21,043 nt of DNA from Oppiella nova. Lineage: Eukaryota; Arthropoda; Arachnida; Sarcoptiformes; Oppiidae. The notes beneath the pieces are model-generated. The model had not been told where the DNA came from. It made no database searches and saw only the letters and a program-made list of their open reading frames with translations. The stretch covers positions 1-21,043 of the forward strand of contig CAJPVJ010000724.1 in assembly GCA_905397405.1 (NCBI GenBank), in the 5' to 3' direction. The first letter of the stretch is position 1; every line of letters starts with the position of its first letter. Below, piece after piece: positions 20,102 to 21,043 of this stretch. The position numbers and the translations under genes were made by a program.

Positions 20102-20436
20102 AAATATAATTAATTGTTATAATAAATGACTGTTTTTTCTGTGCTTAAAGTATGTATTTTTACCTTTATTTTTGAAAAGATTCTTAAAAAAGGATTCTTT
20201 ACTCAGTTTTTGATAATTATATGTGTTCTTAATACGATGTAAAGGGCCTAAAGGGCTACACACTCGCTATTATTATATGCAAACTCAATGTTCAGCTATT
20301 TTTCTCTAGAGTCACAAAAATATCTTTGTTGTGATTTAATGAATGGAGTAAAAAATGTTTTCTTTAAACCTTTTTTTATTTAAAAAACTTTAATTTTGTT
20401 GACATTTTTCTGATGTATACTCTTTTCTTACTGTAG

Positions 20437-20512
20437 ATCTCTCGCTCATATGGGACAGACATGTGACGACGACTCCGGTGTCTCTTTGGGTGCGATTTTA
20501 AGCGAAGATTAG
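20437..20512 (+). CDS. Candidate terminal exon of an unrecognised gene
   Basis: A strong 3' splice site (TTTTCTTACTGTAG) is followed by one base plus 24 codons reading SLAHMGQTCDDDSG then VSLGAILSED, then TAG (20510-20512). AATAAA lies 25 bases after the stop. Codon choice (GAC GAC GAC TCC GGT GTC) and higher G+C stand out from the AT-rich flanks. The phase-2 acceptor matches the phase-2 donor at 8232, so the two segments would join through Arg as a 55-residue protein with a coiled-coil-like N-terminus and an acidic C-terminus. Other exons, inside the 12.2 kb gap or upstream, could belong to it too. I do not recognise the family. Confidence 0.5.
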
Positions 20513-20537
20513 ATTAAAGTTTTCGAGAATAATATCA

Positions 20538-20543
20538 AATAAA
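20538..20543 (+). terminator. Poly(A) signal AATAAA after the candidate terminal exon
   Basis: Canonical AATAAA 25 bases past the stop, with ATTAAA immediately after the stop (20513-20518). A T-run/TGTG stretch follows at about 20564-20574, fitting a downstream element. Confidence 0.45.
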
Positions 20544-21043
20544 TGCTGAAAATTATACGAAAGTTTTTTTTGTGCATTAAATAGTAAGTTACATAATGTT
20601 TTTCACATAATATTACTATGCGCTCTCTAGTAAACAAGTATATACATATACGAAATACAAAATTTAATTACTGAATGACTTGGTGAAAATTAAACAATCA
20701 GTTTTATCAACATTTAGTATACACTAACTAGGATAATGAACAGTGTATTCGCTTTAAATATAATGATTTTTGATTTGATTATAAGTATTAACGTGTAATT
20801 ATAACTATACTTGTAATGCGAATGCTATGCGAGTAGTGACTCATTAACTGCTGATATAATTAATATAAACTATAATTTTAATGATTAATCTATTTATGTG
20901 TTCAAAGAAATGGTGTTGTTTTGTAATCTTTTGTGCCAAATATTATATCAATGATTAATTTCAGTCGCTTTTCGACGCGAATATTCTTATATTACTATTT
21001 GATTGTATGTAAGGCTTAACTCATCTTTAATGGTGTTTCCTGT
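20544..21043. other. Downstream flank, nothing recognised
   Basis: AT-rich sequence without a recognisable gene. The string TTTTGTGCCAAATATT at 20930-20945 shares TTGTGCCAAATATT with the R repeat, perhaps a remnant or coincidence. Confidence 0.5.

Larger units (their letters stand above)
18797..20436. other. Non-coding stretch after the repeat block
   Basis: AT-rich with no recognised gene. Contains hairpins at 19050-19071 and 19159-19192, a 20-base near-perfect direct repeat (19069-19088 and 19092-19111, one mismatch) and a CT tract at 20075-20101. Its last ~35 bases (TTTTTCTGATGTATACTC, then TTTTCTTACTGTAG) form a typical branch region, polypyrimidine tract and acceptor. Confidence 0.55.

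Overview
This is an AT-rich window from a eukaryotic nuclear genome, most likely a small arthropod. Evidence for that: short GT..AG introns (63 and 87 bases) inside conserved eukaryotic housekeeping genes, metazoan-like protein sequence, and very many long (CT)n/(GA)n microsatellites. A mite or similar chelicerate fits compact genes beside repeat-rich DNA, but that placement is inference.

Region 1 (1-3060) holds two partial conserved genes on the + strand. First comes the true 5' end of PUS3, a TruA-family tRNA pseudouridine synthase (exons 64-120 and 184-553, including the catalytic Asp motif). Only 185 bases later comes the 3' end of COG8, conserved oligomeric Golgi complex subunit 8 (exons 739-829, 917-1104, 2697-3057). 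The PUS3 C-terminal half and the COG8 N-terminal two thirds are absent, and the flanking splice phases do not match. The junction is therefore a collapse, deletion or misjoin rather than a working fusion gene.

Region 2 (3058-20436) is almost entirely non-coding as far as I can see. It carries about two dozen dinucleotide microsatellites, several inverted repeats, a possible GAGA/TATA promoter near 4946-5026, and one exon-like segment (8090-8231). At its far end, 20437-20512 looks like a terminal exon (good 3' splice site, 24 codons, stop, AATAAA). The 8090-8231 and 20437-20512 segments join in compatible phase, giving a possible 55-residue coiled-coil-like product of unknown identity across a 12.2 kb intron.

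Region 3 (17676-18796) is the strangest part. A ~430-base repeat R is present twice (R1, R2; two substitutions and two small indels apart). R1 is followed by a segment S. Where the second S should follow R2, the sequence is the base-by-base complement of S written in the SAME direction (not the reverse complement), with 128 of 128 positions matching. No copying or rearrangement mechanism I know makes such a parallel complement, so it is either a data-handling or assembly artefact on a real tandem duplication, or something truly new. It is the top item for checking.

No rRNA, tRNA, CRISPR, recognisable transposase, reverse transcriptase or viral gene was seen.
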